A DNA stretch of 64,000 nucleotides from JANMCE01 sp031410595 (GTDB lineage Bacteria > Actinomycetota > Acidimicrobiia > Acidimicrobiales > Ilumatobacteraceae). The notes beneath the pieces were generated by a model. It did not search any database. It was not told where the DNA came from and worked only from the letters and a program-made list of their open reading frames with translations. The position numbers and the translations under genes are program-made. Within the stretch, counting starts at the first letter, position 1. Each line of letters begins with the position of its first letter. Shown in pieces: positions 38,738 to 48,344 of the stretch. The stretch is taken from the NCBI GenBank assembly GCA_031410595.1, contig JANNZM010000143.1, positions 1 through 64,000 of the forward strand. The letters are read 5' to 3'.

Positions 38738-38784
38738 CCCAAGAATATTGGGATCTTGTATGTTGACTTGCCTTCGTTTAGCGT
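38738..38784 (+). promoter_or_regulatory. Operator palindrome and promoter of the polyol dehydrogenase
   Basis: CCCAA-GAATA-TTGGG (38738-38752) is an inverted repeat just upstream of a TTGTAT (38756-38761), 17-base spacer, TAGCGT (38779-38784) promoter. The -10 box ends seven bases before GTG 38792. The palindrome lies in the divergent region and may be bound by the DeoR-type regulator at 40253-41041. Confidence 0.5.
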
Positions 38785-38791
38785 GCCGAAC

Positions 38792-40225
38792 GTGAATGCA
38801 CCCGAACTTCTGCGACTCCGAGCGTCAACCCTTGGAGCCATCGCCAGTCGTGGTGTGCCCGTCCCAACGTACGACCGGTCGCACCTGCAACCGCGGATCG
38901 CCCATATCGGTGTCGGCGGATTTCATCGCGCTCATCTCGCGCTGTACACCCATGAACTGGCCGAAGCCGGAAGCGACTGGGGCATCGTGGGTGTCGGCCT
39001 GTTGGCACACGACGAGGAAATCGCCAGGGTGCTGCATGCACAGGAAGGCCTCTACACCCTTAGCGAGAAGGGTAACGGTGAGCCGACGCCTCAGATCATC
39101 GGCTCGCTTCTTCGATTCCTGCACTCCACCGAGAGCGACGGGGCGTTTTGCGAGTTGATTGCATCCGCAACGACATCGATCGTTTCGCTCACTATCACCG
39201 AGGCCGGGTACACCGAGCTCAGCGCTCAACAGCGTGCCGCTGGCCAGACGACGACCCTTGATCGGCTCGCGGCAGCTCTCGACGAGCGGCGTGCACGTGG
39301 TGGCGGTCCGGTAACGATTCTCAGCTGCGACAATCTGCCCGGCAATGGCACGGTTGCCCAGCACGCCCTGCTCGCCGCGGCCTCGCGGCGAAGCGACGAG
39401 CTGGCCGAGTGGGTCACCGCCAACTGTACGTTCCCGAACTCGATGGTCGACCGCATCACCCCCGCAACATCGGAGGCCGATCGGGCTTGGCTGCGAGACA
39501 ACCGAGGCATCGACGACGGTTGGCCGGTGGTAGCCGAACCTTTTCGTCAATGGGTGATCGAGGACAACTTCGCAGCCGGGCGTCCGAAGTGGGAGGACGT
39601 AGGCATTCTCTTCACCGACCGAGTGCACGACTGGGAGCTGTACAAACTGCGCATGCTGAACGCCGGGCACTCATGCATGGCGTACCTGTCGGCCCTTGCC
39701 GACATCACCTTCGTTGACGAAGCGATGAGCAACCCCGTCGTGCGCGCCTTTCTTGTCGACCTGCTGTCCAACGAGTCGGTTCCGACGCTGACCGAGATAC
39801 CCGGTCATCCGCGGGAGGACTATGTGGCCAGCGTTCTCGAACGGTTCGCCAACACCGGGGTACGCGACCAGATCTCCCGACTCTGCGAGAACGGCAGCGC
39901 CAAGTTTCCGACGTTCCTTCTTCCCACCATCATGAGCAATCTCGAGCGCGGCGGCCCCATCGTTCGAGGCACCACCGCGTTGGCGGGTTGGGCCCGCTAT
40001 CTCGGCGTGGTTCCCCTTGAACGCCAGTCGTTCGATGCCACTGTCGACGCAGCACGACACTATGGCGCCAAGGCGCTTACCGACCCCGTTTCGTTTCTCG
40101 ACTACGCCCAGGTCTTCCCGACGGAGCTCCGTGACTCGGACCGCTTCCGGGCAGCATTCGCCACCGCGTATAAATGCATCGAACACCACGGTCCTCTCGC
40201 TGCAATGGCGATGCCCGACCACTAA
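38792..40225 (+). CDS. Mannitol dehydrogenase-family polyol 2-dehydrogenase
   Basis: 477 residues from GTG 38792. The NAD-binding N-terminus has IAHIGVGGFHRAHLALYTHE; DNLPGNG and NSMVDRITP are family hallmarks, and KLRMLNAGHSCMAYL contains the active-site Lys and His region. It oxidises mannitol, arabitol, sorbitol or a related polyol to the ketose. Divergent from the polyol importer and followed by its probable DeoR regulator. Earlier TTG 38756 and GTG 38783 are possible but would place the start inside the promoter. Confidence 0.92.
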   Translation: MNAPELLRLRASTLGAIASRGVPVPTYDRSHLQPRIAHIGVGGFHRAHLALYTHELAEAGSDWGIVGVGLLAHDEEIARVLHAQEGLYTLSEKGNGEPTPQIIGSLLRFLHSTESDGAFCELIASATTSIVSLTITEAGYTELSAQQRAAGQTTTLDRLAAALDERRARGGGPVTILSCDNLPGNGTVAQHALLAAASRRSDELAEWVTANCTFPNSMVDRITPATSEADRAWLRDNRGIDDGWPVVAEPFRQWVIEDNFAAGRPKWEDVGILFTDRVHDWELYKLRMLNAGHSCMAYLSALADITFVDEAMSNPVVRAFLVDLLSNESVPTLTEIPGHPREDYVASVLERFANTGVRDQISRLCENGSAKFPTFLLPTIMSNLERGGPIVRGTTALAGWARYLGVVPLERQSFDATVDAARHYGAKALTDPVSFLDYAQVFPTELRDSDRFRAAFATAYKCIEHHGPLAAMAMPDH

Positions 40226-40252
40226 CATCCCGTCCACGCGGGAGGCGAGGCC

Positions 40253-41041
40253 ATGAGCGTTCAGAGCAGTCGAAACGGAAAGCTTCAGCACAACCGGCAG
40301 CACGACATCTATTTGCTTGCACTGAAACACGGTTCGGTCGACGTGTCGGAACTGGCTGAACGGTTTGAGGTCACCACCGAGACCATTCGCCGCGATCTCT
40401 CCGACATGCAGGATCGCCAATTGCTGCGCCGCGTGCACGGTGGCGCCGTACCCATCGAGCGTCTCAATCATGAGCCGATGGTCGCAGCCCGCGACATGCT
40501 CAACGCCGAGGAGAAGCTTCGCATCGCGCAACTCGCCATCGCCGAGGTGCCGCGGCAGGGTTCGATCATTCTCGATTCGGGTTCCACGGGGCAGCGCCTG
40601 GCCGAAGTCTTCCCGCTCGACCGAGACGTTCATGTCGTCACCAACTCGTTGATCTCGGCCATCACACTGACGCGCCGCGGTATCAACGAACTCACGGTGC
40701 TCGGGGGCGGGGTACGCACCAACACCTTTGCCATGATCGATGCCAGCGCCGTCACCGCCGTTCGCCAGATGCAGGTCGATGTCCTCTTCATCAGCTGCGA
40801 CGGCCTGTCATTCCGACGAGGCCTCACCACGCCCTATCGCGAAGAGTCGTTTATCAAGCGAGCCATGATCGAAAGCGCAAGAAGGGTCGTGGCCATTGTT
40901 GACCAGAGCAAATTCGGCAACGGTCAGATGTTCAGTTACGCCTCGCTCGACGAGATCGATGTGCTGATCACCGATTCACGCGTTGACGACGACACGGTTG
41001 GCATCCTGGCTGGGCATGACATCGACGTCCGTCGTGCCTGA
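40253..41041 (+). CDS. DeoR/GlpR-family transcriptional regulator
   Basis: 262 residues from ATG 40253 with GGGAGG upstream. The winged helix VDVSELAERFEVTTETIRRD then DLSDMQDRQLLRRVHGGA is the DeoR signature; the rest is the sugar-phosphate-binding effector domain (ILDSGST, VVTNS, LGGGVRTNT). Expected to repress the polyol genes and respond to a phosphorylated sugar. Confidence 0.92.
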   Translation: MSVQSSRNGKLQHNRQHDIYLLALKHGSVDVSELAERFEVTTETIRRDLSDMQDRQLLRRVHGGAVPIERLNHEPMVAARDMLNAEEKLRIAQLAIAEVPRQGSIILDSGSTGQRLAEVFPLDRDVHVVTNSLISAITLTRRGINELTVLGGGVRTNTFAMIDASAVTAVRQMQVDVLFISCDGLSFRRGLTTPYREESFIKRAMIESARRVVAIVDQSKFGNGQMFSYASLDEIDVLITDSRVDDDTVGILAGHDIDVRRA

Positions 41042-41828
41042 GTACGAAGGCGTGCCCAGCCCGGTCGAGCTCGAACGGATTGCCACCGAGACGGCCAGAG
41101 CCGCGTCGGCCATCATCCGCGCAGGTTATGGCAACGCCACATCGCTACGCAGCAAGTCCTCCCCCACCGACATCGTCACCCAAACCGACATCGACTCCGA
41201 GAATCTCGTGAGACAGCTACTCGGTGCCGCCACCCCCCAGGCTGGGTTGTTAGGCGAAGAGGGGGGCGGTACCCACCCTGGCCAACCGCTGCAGTGGATT
41301 ATCGACCCGCTCGACGGCACGATCAACTTTCTCTACGGCGTTCCCATCTTTGCCGTCAGCATCGCCGCGGCCTTTCAGGGTGACGTGGTCGCCGGCGCGG
41401 TCATCGACGTACCGCGTGAAGAGGTCTTCTCCGCTCACCTCGGTGGCGGTGCCCGATTGAACGGCGAGTCGATCCACGTCGCGCCGTGTGATGGCTTGGC
41501 CGGGGCGCTTATCGCCACCGGATTCTCCTATCGACCTGAATTGCGTGAACAGCAAGGTCGCATCACGCACGGGTTGCTCCCCAATGTGCGCGACGTACGC
41601 GCCTTTGGTTCTGCTGCCCTTGAGTGTTGCTGGGTCGCGTGTGGGCGCTTGAACGGCTATTTCGAGCGGGACATCAAGCTGTGGGACTACGCCGCGGGAG
41701 CACTCATCGCCACCGAGGCTGGTGCGCAGGCCGAACTTCCCTGCCCTGAGAACGCTGACCTTGTCGTCACCGCGACGCCCAACATCTTCAGCGCACTTCG
41801 CGCTCTGTTGCAGGATCCGTCACCCTAG
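41034..41828 (+). CDS. Inositol monophosphatase-family phosphatase
   Basis: 264 residues from GTG 41034, overlapping the regulator by eight bases (ATG 41016 and GTG 41052 are other options). Motifs: KSSPTDIVTQTDIDSE, GEEGG, WIIDPLDGTINFLYGVP with the metal-binding D-P-L-D-G-T, and KLWDYAAGALIATEAGA. It removes phosphate from an inositol or sugar phosphate. Its place in the polyol run hints at action on a polyol or sugar phosphate. Confidence 0.9.
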   Translation: MPEYEGVPSPVELERIATETARAASAIIRAGYGNATSLRSKSSPTDIVTQTDIDSENLVRQLLGAATPQAGLLGEEGGGTHPGQPLQWIIDPLDGTINFLYGVPIFAVSIAAAFQGDVVAGAVIDVPREEVFSAHLGGGARLNGESIHVAPCDGLAGALIATGFSYRPELREQQGRITHGLLPNVRDVRAFGSAALECCWVACGRLNGYFERDIKLWDYAAGALIATEAGAQAELPCPENADLVVTATPNIFSALRALLQDPSP

Positions 41829-42748
41829 GCAAGGTCAGCCAATACCGAGGTCGCTACGTCAATAAACGACGTGAGCGCGAACGACGGAGTCTTGTCTGCC
41901 GCCCAAGTCAGGCCAATGGCTCGGTGGATGTCTTCAGCCAATCGCACGATGACACCACCATCCCGCAACCCGGGCTCGACCGTGAGGCCCGGCTGTACCG
42001 TACAGCCAAGACCGGCATCCACCATACGTTGGCGCATCATGTTGTCGAGTGCGCGAAACGCAACCGTTGGTTCGAACCCGGTCACTCGCATCGCCTTCTC
42101 CAGCCGGAGTGAACACGTGTCGTTCAACGCGCCAAACAGCATGTCCTCACCCGCAAACTCCTCGAGCTTGATCGACTTGCGCTTCGCAAGACGATGGCCG
42201 GGCGGCACGACAGCCACGTACGAATCCTTCATCAGCGTCCGATACTCGAGCCCGGGAAGTTCGTCCTGCGCCTCAACGAAGGCCACGTCGAGGGCACCCG
42301 ACCGAACCAGGCCGGGCAACTCGCCGTCTTCGCCCTCGTTGTAGATCGAGACCGAGATAGCGGGCCATTGCGCGCGGAACTCGGCCAGCACCCTTGGCAA
42401 CAGCCGAGCGCCGGCCGATTGAAAGGTACCGACGCGGATACTGCCGCTACTGCCCAAGTCGAGGCTGTGCAGTTCGGATCGAGCCGTTTCGAGGCGATCG
42501 AGAATCCACAGTGCGTGCGGCAAAAGGGCCTCGCCCGCGGCCGTCAGGGTCACCGGTCTCGGTCCACTCCCTCGGTCGACCAGGCGATGCCCGACGACCC
42601 GTTCCAACGACGCCAACTGCTGCGATACCGCACTCTGAACATAGCTCAGCTCCTCGGCAGCCCTGCTGATCGACTTCGTACGGGCTACGGCCGCAAAGGC
42701 ATCCAGCAGGCGAGTGTCGATCGCCCAACGTTCATCAATGTTCAGCAT
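41825..42748 (-). CDS. LysR-family transcriptional regulator
   Basis: 307 residues from ATG 42748. DTRLLDAFAAVARTKSISRA then AEELSYVQSAVSQQLASLER is the LysR DNA-binding helix-turn-helix; the remainder is the periplasmic-binding-like effector domain. TATGCT lies seven bases upstream of the start, so a leaderless message is likely and the longer frame to 42817 is less likely. Convergent with the phosphatase gene (four-base overlap) and divergent from the small-protein/hydrolase genes, which it may control. Confidence 0.88.
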   Translation of the reverse strand: MLNIDERWAIDTRLLDAFAAVARTKSISRAAEELSYVQSAVSQQLASLERVVGHRLVDRGSGPRPVTLTAAGEALLPHALWILDRLETARSELHSLDLGSSGSIRVGTFQSAGARLLPRVLAEFRAQWPAISVSIYNEGEDGELPGLVRSGALDVAFVEAQDELPGLEYRTLMKDSYVAVVPPGHRLAKRKSIKLEEFAGEDMLFGALNDTCSLRLEKAMRVTGFEPTVAFRALDNMMRQRMVDAGLGCTVQPGLTVEPGLRDGGVIVRLAEDIHRAIGLTWAADKTPSFALTSFIDVATSVLADLA

Positions 42749-42831
42749 GATCACTAGCATAGACATTCGTTGGACAGATAGATGCTTTGGCGTGATGATG
42801 AATACAAGGTTCATCACGAAAGGTGCTCATC

Positions 42832-42939
42832 ATGTTCTTCGTCCTTCTCTTCGGCCTCTTCCTCGCCCTTGATGTCGCCGCTCTCATTTGGGGCGTCGAT
42901 AGTCGTCCCTCGAACGACTGGCATTCTCGTCGGGACTGA
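42832..42939 (+). CDS. 35-residue single-pass membrane peptide
   Basis: ATG 42832 to TGA 42937-42939, with AAAGGTG seven bases upstream. MFFVLLFGLFLALDVAALIW is one hydrophobic helix, followed by GVDSRPSNDWHSRRD. Helix, charged tail and ribosome site together favour a real gene. Function unknown. Confidence 0.6.
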   Translation: MFFVLLFGLFLALDVAALIWGVDSRPSNDWHSRRD

Positions 42940-42959
42940 TCCAGCACTACCGTGCCGGT

Positions 42960-43730
42960 GTGGCTCTTCTTCATCTTCACCAGCTCGGCACGCCATCGGG
43001 CCCGCCGCTCCTCGCCATCCACGGGATCACCGCCCACGGGCGACGCTTCCGCCGGCTCGCCGAGGAGGCATGGCCCGACCGACACACCGTCGCTGTCGAT
43101 CTGCGGGGCCACGGACGATCGCTCAGCGACGGGCCGTGGAACATCGGCCAGCATGTTGCCGATCTGGTCGACACGCTCGATTCCCTTGGCCTCGCCACGG
43201 TTGATGTGGTTGGACACTCCTACGGAGGCGTGATCGGACTCGCGCTCCTAGCCATGCATCCCCAGCGGGTTGCACGCCTCGTCATGCTCGATCCGGCGTT
43301 TGCTCTCGCCCCCGACACCGCCAACCAACGGGCCGCAGAATCCATTGCAGACCCCGGCTACGGTTCGGCGCAAGAGGCCACCATTGGCCGCAACGACGGC
43401 CTCGGAGCCGCCATCAACCCCGCCGTCATCGAAGATGTCGCCGAGCACCTGGTTCAGGGCGAGGACGGCCGGTTTCGATTCCGGTTCCATCGACCCGCCG
43501 TCGTCGCTGGCTGGGGTGAACTCTGCACGCCGCTGCCCCCCATCGCCCATCCTCGCCCGGCCTTGCTCGTCGTGGCCGAGAAGGCCGGCATCGTAAAACC
43601 AGCGGTCGAAGCCGCGCTCGCCGATCGTTTCGGGGAGCAGTTGCAAACCACGCGGATCGACTGCGGTCACATGCTGTACTGGGAATGCTTCGACGAAACG
43701 GCTGCAGCCGTGAATGGCTTTCTGACGTGA
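42960..43730 (+). CDS. Alpha/beta hydrolase
   Basis: 256 residues from GTG 42960. HGITAHGRRF gives the oxyanion region, VVGHSYGG the nucleophile elbow with catalytic Ser, and the His is in IDCGHMLYWE near the C-terminus. A TACCGT box ends six bases before the start. Substrate unknown. Confidence 0.85.
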   Translation: MALLHLHQLGTPSGPPLLAIHGITAHGRRFRRLAEEAWPDRHTVAVDLRGHGRSLSDGPWNIGQHVADLVDTLDSLGLATVDVVGHSYGGVIGLALLAMHPQRVARLVMLDPAFALAPDTANQRAAESIADPGYGSAQEATIGRNDGLGAAINPAVIEDVAEHLVQGEDGRFRFRFHRPAVVAGWGELCTPLPPIAHPRPALLVVAEKAGIVKPAVEAALADRFGEQLQTTRIDCGHMLYWECFDETAAAVNGFLT

Positions 43731-43817
43731 GCCACGGCGCAGTCGCTGGTAAGCGACCCCGTCCGACGCCGCACTACAGTGCCGACATCTGCGCCATACA
43801 CGCTAAGGGGAGACACG

Positions 43818-45059
43818 ATGAGTACCTTCGTCTCGATTGCGGCCGCTGACGGGAGCGGTTCGTTCGACGCGTACGTTGCCCGTCCGGCCACCGGGTCCGG
43901 TCCCGGGATCGTTCTGATCCAGGAGATCTTCGGTGTGAACGGTTATGTGCGACGCACCGCCGATCGGCTGGCCGAAGAGGGTTATGTCGTCTATGCCCCC
44001 GACCTGTTCTGGCGAACCAAGCCAGGCATCGATCTCGGCTACAGCCCGGAGGAATGGCAGCAGGCATTCGGTCTGTTCCAGGGCTTTGATGTCGACAAGG
44101 GCATCGACGACATCGGCGCGACGGTCGCAGCTTTGCGGACTGAAAAAGATCAGGTCGGCGGTGTTGGCGCCATTGGGTACTGCCTCGGCGGCAAGCTGGC
44201 GATGCTCACCGCGGCCCGCACCGACATCGACTGCGCGGTCAGCTACTACGGCGTCGGACTTGAAGCCAACATCGATGAGGTCGACAGGATCACATGCCCA
44301 ATCCTCTTCCACTTTGCCGAGCTCGATGAATACGCGCCAGCCGAAGCAAGAGATGCGGTGCAGGCTGCGTTCGCCCACAAGACCAACGCCACCTTCTTCA
44401 CGTACGCCGGTCAGAACCATGCCTTCTCCCGGCCCGAGGGTGATCATTACGACAAGCCGTCATCGATGATGGCCTACGACCGAACCATTGCGCTGTTCCG
44501 CAAGGTGCTCGGACCGATCTACGACCTCTCGACGTTGTGGGATCAGCACTGTTACTTCGAGTTCGCCACCCGAGAGGTCGGCAGCACCATGTCCACCATG
44601 GTGGCCGAGCCCTACGTCAATCACATCCCCACCATGACCGGTGGCGTCGGCGCAGAGCAGCTGAGCCGTTTCTATCAGTGGCACTTCGTGAACGCGAACC
44701 CACCCGACACCAAGTTGATCCCCATATCGCGCACCATTGGTGCAACCAGCCTGGTGGATGAGATGTTGTTCTGCTTTACCCACACGAGCGAAATCGACTG
44801 GATGTTGCCCGGCGTGGCGCCTACCGGCAAGTACGTCGAGATTCCACTCGTCGCCATCGTGAAGTTCCGCGGTGACAAACTGTTCAACGAACACATCTAT
44901 TGGGATCAGGCGTCAGTGCTGGTGCAGATCGGCGCACTTGACCCGGCCGGGCTACCGGTGGCAGGCATCGAGACGGCCAAAAAACTGGTCGATGAATCGC
45001 TGCCCTCCAACACCTTGATGGCAGCGTGGGCATCCAGCGACGGAAAGCCGGTCGGCTGA
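43818..45059 (+). CDS. Dienelactone hydrolase fused to a SnoaL/NTF2-like domain
   Basis: 413 residues from ATG 43818, with AAGGGGAGA upstream. Residues 1 to about 235 are a dienelactone hydrolase: QEIFGVN, Cys122 in GYCLGGK, Asp in FAELDEYAP and His in QNHAFSRP form the Cys-Asp-His triad. The remaining 180 residues (DLSTLWDQHCYFEFATREVG, HIPTMTGGVGAEQLSRFY) are NTF2/SnoaL-like. The fusion suggests that the two halves act on one lactone or enol-acid substrate. Coupled by one base to the following SDR gene. Confidence 0.85.
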   Translation: MSTFVSIAAADGSGSFDAYVARPATGSGPGIVLIQEIFGVNGYVRRTADRLAEEGYVVYAPDLFWRTKPGIDLGYSPEEWQQAFGLFQGFDVDKGIDDIGATVAALRTEKDQVGGVGAIGYCLGGKLAMLTAARTDIDCAVSYYGVGLEANIDEVDRITCPILFHFAELDEYAPAEARDAVQAAFAHKTNATFFTYAGQNHAFSRPEGDHYDKPSSMMAYDRTIALFRKVLGPIYDLSTLWDQHCYFEFATREVGSTMSTMVAEPYVNHIPTMTGGVGAEQLSRFYQWHFVNANPPDTKLIPISRTIGATSLVDEMLFCFTHTSEIDWMLPGVAPTGKYVEIPLVAIVKFRGDKLFNEHIYWDQASVLVQIGALDPAGLPVAGIETAKKLVDESLPSNTLMAAWASSDGKPVG

Positions 45060-45781
45060 TGGAACTCAACGGAGCCGTCGTCCTCATCACCGGCGCGGGC
45101 GGCGGTATTGGCCAGGCCGCCACCAAGGCCTTTCTCGACGCCGGCGTCGCCAAGGTCTACGCCGCGACGCGCGTCGACGGAGCCGAGGTTGGCCTCACTC
45201 ACGACAGAGTGGTGCCGGTTCATCTCGACGTCACCGATGCCCACTCGATCGCTACTGCGGCCGCTCTGTGCAGCGACGTCACCATCCTGGTCAACAACGC
45301 GGGCGTCAATCACAATGCACCGGTCATCGGGGCTTCCGATGACGAGTGGGCCCGCCATGAGATCGAGGTCAACTACCTCGGCAACCTGGCCGTGGCCCGA
45401 GCCTTCACGACCACGTTGGCCGACAACGGGGGCGGCGCCATGGTGAACGTACTGTCGATCCTGAGCCGCATCAATCACCCGGCCATGGCCACGTACTGCG
45501 CATCGAAGGCCGCTCTGTACTCGGTCACCCAGGCGCTGCGCGCTCAGTTGCGTGGCCAGGGGACGTTCGTCTGCGCATTCATGCCCGGGGCGGTCGACAC
45601 TCGACTGACCGCGCACCTGCCGATCCCGAAGATGACAACCGAAGAGACGGCGACCGCGTTGATCGATGCATTGACCAACGACATTGAAGATGCCTATCCC
45701 GGAGATATGGCCGGTGGTGTGTCAGCCGGACTGGCGCACGATCACAAGGCCGTCGAAGCCCAGTTCGCCGAGTTCATCTAG
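45059..45781 (+). CDS. Short-chain dehydrogenase/reductase
   Basis: 240 residues from ATG 45059 (TGATG overlap with the preceding stop). NAD(P)-binding VLITGAGGGIG, NNAG in ILVNNAGVNHN, and the active-site YCASKAA with the preceding Ser in NVLSILSR. An alternative start at 45026 lies inside the upstream gene. Third gene of a hydrolase-SDR-aminotransferase run. Confidence 0.9.
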   Translation: MELNGAVVLITGAGGGIGQAATKAFLDAGVAKVYAATRVDGAEVGLTHDRVVPVHLDVTDAHSIATAAALCSDVTILVNNAGVNHNAPVIGASDDEWARHEIEVNYLGNLAVARAFTTTLADNGGGAMVNVLSILSRINHPAMATYCASKAALYSVTQALRAQLRGQGTFVCAFMPGAVDTRLTAHLPIPKMTTEETATALIDALTNDIEDAYPGDMAGGVSAGLAHDHKAVEAQFAEFI

Positions 45782-46923
45782 TGCCAACCGTTGCTCAGGA
45801 GTTCCGTGCGCACTTCCCGATCTTCGAAGATCGGGTCTACCTGAACTCCTGCTCGCAGGGTGCCCTTTCCCACGAGGTGCGGGCCGCCTACCTCGAATTC
45901 CTCGATGGCTGGGAGCGCGAAGGCGCGCAGTGGGGCGCATGGATTGAACGCAACGAACTTGTACGAAACGCGTGGGCGCAACTTGTCAACGCTCCGCTCG
46001 AGTCGGTGGCAGTCACGACGTCGGTTTCGGCCGGTCTGTCGGCCTTCATGTCAAGCCTGGATCTCACCGGTGAACGCAACCGCATCGTGATCACCGATTT
46101 CGAATTCCCGACGGCCGGCCAAATCGCGCACGCCCAAGCCACGACGGGTGCCGAGATCATCATCGTGCCGTCACGGAACGGCACGGTGACGCTGGAAGAC
46201 ATCGAGGCTGCGGTCAACGAGCGCACCGCGATCGTCATCATGACGTATGTCTGCTACCGCAACGGCAGCAAGCTCGACCCGAAAGCCGTCGCCGAAATCG
46301 CCCATGCGAAAGGCGCGCTGGTCGCCCTTGACGCCTATCAGGCCGTCGGCTCGATGACCGTCAACGTCATCGACCTCGACGTCGATGTGATGGCATGCGG
46401 CGCGCTCAAATACCTCCTGGGTTCGGCCGGTCTCGGGTTCCTTTACGTGCGACCCTCGCTTATCGCCGGGCATACTCCGACAGCTACCGGCTGGTTCGCC
46501 GACGCCAACATCTTCGCCATGGATCACCGCCGTTACGCGCCGTCTGCGACCGCAAGCCGCTTCGAGTCGGGCACTCCCCCGGTCCCCAACCTGTTCGCTG
46601 GTCTGGCCGGCCTCAAACTCGTGCTGGCGGCTGGCACAGACGCCATCGAAGCGCACGTGCAGAACCTGATCGACCGGTTCCGATCCGGGCTTGACGAACT
46701 CGGCGCCACCATTGTCACCCCCGCCGATCGACGCCAACGCGGCGCCATGCTGGCCGTTGCCTCCACCGACGAAAACGCACTGGTGGCCGCCCTCGACACG
46801 ATGAACATCGGCGTGTCATGCCGCGACGGCAATCTGCGCATTTCACCGCACTTTTACAATTCCGACGAGGACGTCGACACCTGCCTCGTTGCGCTCCACC
46901 AGCATCGTTCCCTCTTGCGCTAA
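45781..46923 (+). CDS. Class-V aminotransferase (cysteine desulfurase/kynureninase-like)
   Basis: 380 residues from GTG 45781, sharing one base with the SDR stop. The PLP lysine is in ACGALKYLLGSAGLGFLYV; VALDAYQAVGSM carries the PLP Asp. No catalytic Cys loop typical of IscS/SufS is evident, so sulfur transfer is not assumed. Substrate unknown. Confidence 0.85.
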   Translation: MPTVAQEFRAHFPIFEDRVYLNSCSQGALSHEVRAAYLEFLDGWEREGAQWGAWIERNELVRNAWAQLVNAPLESVAVTTSVSAGLSAFMSSLDLTGERNRIVITDFEFPTAGQIAHAQATTGAEIIIVPSRNGTVTLEDIEAAVNERTAIVIMTYVCYRNGSKLDPKAVAEIAHAKGALVALDAYQAVGSMTVNVIDLDVDVMACGALKYLLGSAGLGFLYVRPSLIAGHTPTATGWFADANIFAMDHRRYAPSATASRFESGTPPVPNLFAGLAGLKLVLAAGTDAIEAHVQNLIDRFRSGLDELGATIVTPADRRQRGAMLAVASTDENALVAALDTMNIGVSCRDGNLRISPHFYNSDEDVDTCLVALHQHRSLLR

Positions 46924-47077
46924 CCGTTCGACGTAGAGGCGAGATAGGCCGGTCCGTGCCTGTGGTACCGTGGAAATCGACCCGTTTTTGCGGTTCTACT
47001 GCGAAAATATTCCGCATCGGCCCGGTTCGGCCGAACCGAAAACGACGACCACCATCGTCTATCTCAAAGGGGAGATC

Positions 47078-48298
47078 ATGACCAAGGGAAGAATTGCAGC
47101 GACGCTGCTCGCAATCACGCTTGCGGCAACCGCATGCGGTAGCAGCAAGAAGACAGTGACCGCTGGTGCCACCACTGCGGCTCCAGCCGCATCCGCCACA
47201 ACGGCAGCTCCCGCTGCCACGACCGCAGCACCTGCAGCGACCACCGCCGCCAAGGCTGCGCCTTGCTCGGCCAAGATCGGCTTCATGGGCCCGTTCACCG
47301 GCGACGCCGCCTCGATCGGTCAGGAGCAGCTCAACTGGGGCAAGCTCGGCTTGGCCGACTACAACAAGGCCAACGGCACGGACTTCGCGTTTGTCGAGAC
47401 CGATACCAAGCTCGACCCGGCCGAAGCCACCACCGGTGCGCAAAAGCTCGTCTCCGACAACTCAGTCGTCGCCATTCTCGGGCCTGCCGGTTCGCAGGAA
47501 GTGGAAGCCGTCGGGCCCGCCATGACCGCGGCCAACCTCGCCTACGTCTCACCCTCGGCAACCCGCACCAGCCTTACGGCTGGGAAGCTTCCGTCGTTCG
47601 CCCGCGTGGTTCCCAACGATGATGCACAGGGGCCAACGGTGGCAAAGTTCATCGCCGAGAAGATTGCGGCCAAGAAGGTGCTCATCATCGATGATCAGAC
47701 GTCATACTCCACCGGCCTGGCCGACTCCGCCACCGCGGCGTTCAAAACTCTGAATGTCACCGTTGCCCGTGAGTCCATCGCCCAGAAGTCCACCGACTTC
47801 TCGTCGTTGGTCTCCAAAGTCACCGACGACACCGGCGCTGTGTTCCTGCCCTGGCAGCTTGCAGCCAACGCACAGCAGCTGGGCACCCAGCTCAAGGAGC
47901 AGGGCAAGAAGGCTGTCGTTGTCGGCAGCGACGGCGTCTATTCGCCGAAGGACTTCTCGCTCGAAGGCGCGTATGTTACGTCGTTCGCTCCCGACGTGCG
48001 CGGTGTCGCCAGCGCGGCCGCTGTTGTCGCTGCGTATCAGAAGGCCTACGACGACAAGTTCGGCACCTTCGGTCCTCCCGTCTACGTAGCTGCTCAGCTT
48101 CTGGCTACCGCGGTGAAGACCACCTGCAAGGACGGTAAGCCCGGCGCCCGTGCCGACGTCACCGCCGCCATGAAGAAGGTCAAGCTCGACAACACCATCC
48201 TCGGTGGCCCGGTGGCCCTCGATGATAAGGGTGACGTGGTCGGTGCCAAGTTCTACCTGTCGCAGGTCAAGGGCGGAAAGTACACGCTCGTCGCCTAA
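47078..48298 (+). CDS. livK: Branched-chain amino acid ABC substrate-binding lipoprotein
   Basis: 406 residues from ATG 47078 (GGGGAG upstream). Lipobox LAATACGSS and an Ala/Pro/Thr linker precede a LivK/type-IV binding domain: KIGFMGPFTGDAASIGQEQL, ILGPAGSQEVEAVGPAM, YVSPSATR. First gene of a five-gene operon. Ligands of such systems include branched-chain amino acids, amides or urea, so the ligand stays open. Confidence 0.9.
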   Translation: MTKGRIAATLLAITLAATACGSSKKTVTAGATTAAPAASATTAAPAATTAAPAATTAAKAAPCSAKIGFMGPFTGDAASIGQEQLNWGKLGLADYNKANGTDFAFVETDTKLDPAEATTGAQKLVSDNSVVAILGPAGSQEVEAVGPAMTAANLAYVSPSATRTSLTAGKLPSFARVVPNDDAQGPTVAKFIAEKIAAKKVLIIDDQTSYSTGLADSATAAFKTLNVTVARESIAQKSTDFSSLVSKVTDDTGAVFLPWQLAANAQQLGTQLKEQGKKAVVVGSDGVYSPKDFSLEGAYVTSFAPDVRGVASAAAVVAAYQKAYDDKFGTFGPPVYVAAQLLATAVKTTCKDGKPGARADVTAAMKKVKLDNTILGGPVALDDKGDVVGAKFYLSQVKGGKYTLVA

Positions 48299-48344
48299 GT
48301 CAGGCCACGAACAACCGACACGCTGTGAACACGCTGAACCGCTG

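Noticed and set aside
38825..39670. 281-codon minus-strand frame
   Set aside because: Antisense shadow of the polyol dehydrogenase.
45781..46923. Cysteine desulfurase assignment for the class-V aminotransferase
   Set aside because: The catalytic Cys loop of desulfurases is not seen and no sulfur-assembly genes are nearby.
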